64,000 bases of DNA from Acidobacteriaceae bacterium (GTDB lineage: Bacteria > Acidobacteriota > Terriglobia > Terriglobales > Acidobacteriaceae): the NCBI GenBank assembly GCA_030041435.1, contig JASHNW010000043.1:80371-144370 (forward strand), in the 5' to 3' direction. The notes beneath the pieces are model-generated. The model had not been told where the DNA came from, searched no databases, and saw only the letters and a list, made by a program, of their open reading frames with translations. Shown here one piece after another: positions 60,602-64,000 of the stretch. Position 1 is the stretch's first letter. Each line of letters begins with the position of its first letter. The translations under genes and the position numbers were made by a program.

Positions 60602-62764
60602 CTAATCTCCTGTCCCACAACCACAGATCCCATGTCCCGCGCCCAGTTGCTGAACGAAACCGCACTGAGCCTGCAGTGAGGACGAGAGGGTTGGCCCAAG
60701 GGGGGTACGCGCAAGTGGTTCCTCGGTTGTTGCGGACTGGTTATTCGGGAGATTCTGCAAACTGGTCATCCACGCTGCCGGTATTCCCGAAGGAGTGCTG
60801 GAGGCAGCGTCGCAGGATGGATTGCTTGAATAATCAGCAGGCACGATCATGACCGAGCCCGCGGTGGACGATATCCCGGTAAGCGGATTGCCGAGGAAAT
60901 CTTTGCTGAGCGAGAACGTGCGCAGGCCATCGGGTGAGATCACGCACCCACAACACCCGGCCATTTGCTGATCCTGATCGAAGATATAGACCATCGCACA
61001 CAGGCTCTGGCCGGTGCTCCCCGTATTTGTTACCCGGATCGCTGCGTCCGTATTCGGCGCCGGCTGCGTAAAATAGCCCACCGCTGCCAGTGGCTCCACG
61101 GTCAGGGTTGCGGACCCAACGACGCTTCCAATGCTGGACTCTATGCCAGTGGCGCCAACCTGTTCAGCGGTTGCAACGCCCATTCCGCTAATCGTCGCAA
61201 TGGCCGGGTTATCCACATTCCAAGTGGAGGATTGTGTCACGTCCTTCGTACTTCCGTCCGAGTATAAACCGGTCGCCACGAGTTGCTGGCTGGCCGCCAG
61301 CGGTACGGTCGGATTTGCAGGCGAAATGCTGATCGAAACAAGTATCGGGGAAGAAACAGTCAGCGCCGTACTGCCGCTCACTGCACTCATCGACGCAGAG
61401 ATGGTGGTATGGCCCAACGCGTTCGCTGCAGCCAGGCCGTTTCCGATGATGCTGACGATGCTGGCGGATCCGCTGCTCCAGATCGCGGAATCTGTTAGAT
61501 TGCTGGTGGTACCGTCCGTCAATGTTCCAGTTGCGGTGAGTTGTTGCCTGGTGCCAAGCGGCATAACCTGATTCGGCGCGATGACCGCGATCGATACAAG
61601 TACAGGTGCGGAAACCGTCAACGCCGCCGTGCCGATCACTGATCCCGATTTCGCACTCACCGTTGCTGCGCCAACCGCTTTTCCGGTTGCCAGCCCGGAG
61701 CTATTGATATTCAGGATCCCGGAAGATGAGCTGGTCCACGTGACCGCGTCGGTCAGATCCTGCGTGCTCTGGTCTGTATAGACCCCTTTGGCCGCGAACT
61801 GTGCCGTTGTGCCCAGCGGAATCGTGAAATGGTTGGCGCTCACTGCGAGAGAAACAAGCGCTGCCGCAGAAACTGTCAGCTGGGAGGAGGCACTCACGGA
61901 TCTCAGAGTTGCCGTAATGGCCGAGGCGCCTACGGAGTGGGAAACCGCAAGCCCTGAAGAACTGATGGCGGCGACCGCCGGCTGCGAACTTGTCCACGTC
62001 ACAGCGCTCGTCAGATCCTGCGTGCTCTGGTCCGTGTAGACCCCTTCGGCCGCGAACTGTGCCGTTGTGCCCAGCGGAATCGTGGAATGGTTGGCGCTCA
62101 CCGCGAGAGAAACAAGCGCTGCCGCAGAAACTGTCAGCTGGGAGGAGGCACTCACGGATCTCAGAGTTGCCGTAATGGCCGAGGCGCCTACGGAGTGGGA
62201 AACCGCAAGCCCTGAAGAACTGATGGCGGCGACCGCCGGCTGCGAACTTGCCCACGTCACAGCGCTCGTCAGGTCCTGCGTGCTCTGGTCCGAAAATGTA
62301 CCCGTGGCAGTCAGCTGGACGCTGTCGCCAAGGGGGATGGACGAATCCGAAGGAGTCACCGCGATGGAAACCAGCACGGCCTTCGAAACCGCAAGGATCG
62401 CTGAGGCTGATCGTTGTCCGCAGGACGCCGTTATCCTGACTGTTCCTGTGGAATGTGTGGTTGCCAGTCCTGACGAGTCGAGACTGGCAATGCTGGGATC
62501 GCTCGAAGTCCACACGGTCCAGTACGTCATATTCACGTCGCTATCGCCATCGCTAAACTTCCCTGTGGTCCTGAATTGAACCGACTGCCCAAGGGCAACG
62601 TCCGGAGCTTCCGGAGCGATAACCAGAGAAATCAGGGCAGGGTTGGTGCCGTTGATCATCGCCGGCGGACCTCCACATGCGAATAAGGCCAGCAGGAACA
62701 GCGCGACGGCAGCCCAGCCGATGGCTCTTACAATCGCAGGTGGTTTCTCCTCAGGATTAGGCAT
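60602..62764 (-). CDS. Ig-like (BIG2) repeat lipoprotein
   Basis: A 720-aa protein. The signal ends in LLALFACGG with a good lipobox (LFAC). About six BIG2 units follow (VSLAVSANHSTIPLGTTAQF, TDQSTQDLTSAVTW, SSSGLAVSHSVGASAITATL). The C-terminal 170 residues differ, with a CCGC motif (QMAGCCGCVISPDGLRTFSL) and a final CGCGTG. It is probably anchored in the outer membrane and exposed. GGAGG lies upstream of the ATG at a long spacing. Two units are almost identical in DNA. Confidence 0.85.
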   Translation of the reverse strand: MPNPEEKPPAIVRAIGWAAVALFLLALFACGGPPAMINGTNPALISLVIAPEAPDVALGQSVQFRTTGKFSDGDSDVNMTYWTVWTSSDPSIASLDSSGLATTHSTGTVRITASCGQRSASAILAVSKAVLVSIAVTPSDSSIPLGDSVQLTATGTFSDQSTQDLTSAVTWASSQPAVAAISSSGLAVSHSVGASAITATLRSVSASSQLTVSAAALVSLAVSANHSTIPLGTTAQFAAEGVYTDQSTQDLTSAVTWTSSQPAVAAISSSGLAVSHSVGASAITATLRSVSASSQLTVSAAALVSLAVSANHFTIPLGTTAQFAAKGVYTDQSTQDLTDAVTWTSSSSGILNINSSGLATGKAVGAATVSAKSGSVIGTAALTVSAPVLVSIAVIAPNQVMPLGTRQQLTATGTLTDGTTSNLTDSAIWSSGSASIVSIIGNGLAAANALGHTTISASMSAVSGSTALTVSSPILVSISISPANPTVPLAASQQLVATGLYSDGSTKDVTQSSTWNVDNPAIATISGMGVATAEQVGATGIESSIGSVVGSATLTVEPLAAVGYFTQPAPNTDAAIRVTNTGSTGQSLCAMVYIFDQDQQMAGCCGCVISPDGLRTFSLSKDFLGNPLTGISSTAGSVMIVPADYSSNPSCDAASSTPSGIPAAWMTSLQNLPNNQSATTEEPLARTPLGPTLSSSLQAQCGFVQQLGAGHGICGCGTGD
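61753..62268. repeat. Two near-identical 258-bp tandem repeats
   Basis: Units 61753-62010 and 62011-62268 encode 86-aa Ig-like repeats differing at only a few positions (for example NHSTIP versus NHFTIP). They indicate a recent duplication or gene conversion. Confidence 0.9.
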
Positions 62765-62843
62765 AGCGTGGAATTCCTCCCCCCGGAATTAATCACAATG
62801 GTCTAATCATGCCCCCGCAGCAAACAGCATGAGGTTGGCTACT

Positions 62844-62922
62844 GGCAATTCCCCTGCTGTGTTAGGCAGGAGTGAGTAACCAATAGGTGTTAATGGGGAG
62901 GTCGTACGCTGTTTGTACTAAT
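62844..62922 (-). promoter_or_regulatory. 79-bp regulatory module A, upstream of the Ig-like lipoprotein gene
   Basis: It starts GGCAATT and ends GTACGCTGTTTGTACTAAT. The same end blocks with exactly the same spacing occur at 63654-63732. The two GTAC words are 11 bp apart, one helical turn. It begins 80 bp upstream of the lipoprotein ATG. Confidence 0.6.
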
Positions 62923-62955
62923 CCTTTTGTCGGAAAACCGAAACGCCCCAAAGCC

Positions 62956-63549
62956 TCATGGGTGAGGCTGCGTTGCGGCACTCTGCCCGTTTTGGGGGAG
63001 AGGCCCGACGATCTTGCCGATTATGGCCGAACGGGTCGAAACACCCATTTTCAGCATGACCAGGTGGAGGAAGGCTTTGACCGTATTGGGGCTGATGTCC
63101 ATCCGGGTCGCAATTTCTTTGCTCGTGAGCCCTTCCAGGAGGAGAGCGACTGTTTGGATCTCGCGCTCCGTCAGATCGAATTGGCGGGTCAGGTCGCCTA
63201 AGGCGTCGCCAGTCGAAGTATGCCGCTCCAGCAGCAGAGCCACGGCCAATCCGGGCTTTGCTGTTCCGTTGGAATGGAGTTGAAAAGCTCGACAGGCATA
63301 GCGCCGCCCCCCCGATTGATACTCCCGCACGAACTCCAGACGGTACTTCCCCTGGCTATTCAGCAGATTGGAAGCAACCGTGTCCTTTAGAAAAACGGTA
63401 GGCTGCTTAATCTGATCCGGCTTCGTCGGAAAAGCAAGTATCTGCAGTGCCGCACGATTAAACGTGACCGGGTGACAATGCTCATCCAGCAGCACAAAGC
63501 CGGGTTCTGACAAAGCCGTCGGCACGATTGCTTCCTCTTCTCCACGCAC
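62956..63549 (-). CDS. PAS-like/LuxR-type transcriptional regulator
   Basis: A 197-aa protein starting at GTG. The N-terminal half looks like a PAS-type sensor (EPGFVLLDEHCHPVTFNRAA, RYACRAFQLHS). The C-terminal HTH is LuxR-type: LTEREIQTVALLLEGLTSKEIATRMDISPNTVKAFLHLVMLKMGV (in sections). The frame remains open and protein-like for 11 codons before the GTG without another start. It lies upstream of the Ig-like lipoprotein gene on the same strand and is the obvious candidate to bind modules A and B. Confidence 0.85.
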   Translation of the reverse strand: MRGEEEAIVPTALSEPGFVLLDEHCHPVTFNRAALQILAFPTKPDQIKQPTVFLKDTVASNLLNSQGKYRLEFVREYQSGGRRYACRAFQLHSNGTAKPGLAVALLLERHTSTGDALGDLTRQFDLTEREIQTVALLLEGLTSKEIATRMDISPNTVKAFLHLVMLKMGVSTRSAIIGKIVGPLPQNGQSAATQPHP

Positions 63550-63653
63550 GTGCGCCTGCAGATAGTTTTCGATCCAGGTTTAGGGGATGACGTACTCGCG
63601 ACTAACACCGATGGCCTGGTCACACCGCAGCAGACTGCATTTGTTCGGTAATT

Positions 63654-63732
63654 GGCAATTCTCCATCAGGATTAGAGATGATTGTGTAGGAGAAAAGTGC
63701 TAGGCGCGAAGCTGTACGCCACATGTACTAAT
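63654..63732 (-). promoter_or_regulatory. 79-bp regulatory module B, upstream of the LuxR-type regulator
   Basis: It starts GGCAATT and ends GTACGCCACATGTACTAAT, matching module A in the end blocks, in spacing and in orientation to the gene. It begins 105 bp upstream of the regulator start. Confidence 0.6.
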
Positions 63733-63802
63733 ACGCTTCGCATTTTGCTGTCCCATCGCAGTCTGGCGGTGCGGCCCGGGGCTGAGAGCGCTTCAGAACC
63801 GC

Positions 63803-64000
63803 TTAGATGTGGAGGCTCAAGAGGTTGTTCCGATTCATGCCGGAGCGAGAAGCTGGTGTGTTGAGTTTAAGACTGGCATGGGGTCTGTGGAAGTTGTAGT
63901 CATGCAGCCATGGATCGAGGAGCAGTTCTCGTTCGACTGAGTTCTGGTAAGAGCGGGCATAGGCCCACTCTCTGAGGGCGGTCTGGATGAACCGTTCGGC
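63803..64000 (-). mobile_element. IS481-type transposase, C-terminal end, cut by the right edge
   Basis: The minus strand gives 65 residues from the window edge: AERFIQTALREWAYARSYQN, then SVERELLLDPWLHDYNFHRP and HASLKLNTPASRSGMNRNNL, ending LLSLHI and TAA at 63803. ERF-x-QTALREWAYA and the YNFHRPH-x-SL motif are typical of the C-terminal part of the IS481 integrase core. The terminal inverted repeat was not identified. Confidence 0.85.

Noticed and set aside
1..64000. tRNA or rRNA genes
   Set aside because: No T-arm (GGTTCGAATCC-type) with matching acceptor ends was found in any intergenic region.

Overview
The window looks like a chromosome segment of an acidobacterium (class Terriglobia / family Acidobacteriaceae-like). 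Reasons: uniformly high G+C genes with strong C/G third positions, two tandem VWFA-related proteins of the type expanded in Acidobacteria, several TonB-like energy transducers, a Ser/Thr kinase of the 'PGS-LGHYKI' type, secreted Ig-like repeat proteins, and housekeeping genes (ileS, lspA, lnt, prfB) of ordinary Gram-negative type. The genus is an inference; no rRNA or tRNA gene was found.

Layout. 0-9 kb: a molybdenum hydroxylase pair (iorAB) with a polysaccharide deacetylase, a divergent Ser/Thr kinase, a class-A beta-lactamase-like serine hydrolase, then a minus-strand group (DUF1906 glycosidase-like, DUF985 cupin, small membrane protein). 9-18.6 kb: TonB-like protein, glutaredoxin, DUF4097 protein, two VWFA paralogues, a class-C-like serine hydrolase and a second TonB-like protein. 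19-28.6 kb: ileS-lspA, a WYL regulator, a DinB protein, a UBP-type zinc finger, a LolA-like protein, a GT4 glycosyltransferase and an S10 peptidase. 28.6-31 kb is AT-richer, with small orphan genes and a long leader before an exopolysaccharide priming glycosyltransferase (31.2 kb). 32.7-38.6 kb: ECF sigma factor with a membrane partner, an ABC-2 exporter pair, and a large sensor diguanylate cyclase. 38.9-50 kb: alaC, small and orphan genes, GNAT, MOSC, carboxylesterase, a Met/His-containing lipoprotein, an orphan 387-aa protein and a second sensor diguanylate cyclase. 50-53.5 kb: lnt and prfB, the latter with the classical programmed frameshift. 53.5-64 kb is AT-richer accessory DNA: an arylsulfotransferase-like lipoprotein, a gene remnant, two very repetitive Ig-like surface proteins, a PAS-LuxR regulator and, at the right edge, the end of an IS481-type transposase.

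The most unusual structure is a family of heptanucleotide tandem arrays (7-bp units of the form NNNNNCT, for example ATCCGCT, GAGCTCT, GAACGCT, CCCAGCT) found at 18 places between 7 kb and 52.3 kb. They lie between genes, very often begin exactly at or inside the stop codon of a neighbouring gene, and in one place (23.5 kb) form an 18-unit array at a regulator start codon. A second notable structure is a pair of 79-bp promoter-proximal modules with identical internal spacing, one upstream of the LuxR regulator and one upstream of the adjacent Ig-like lipoprotein, which suggests a small self-contained regulon.

All assignments rest on reading motifs in the sequence; no database search was possible.
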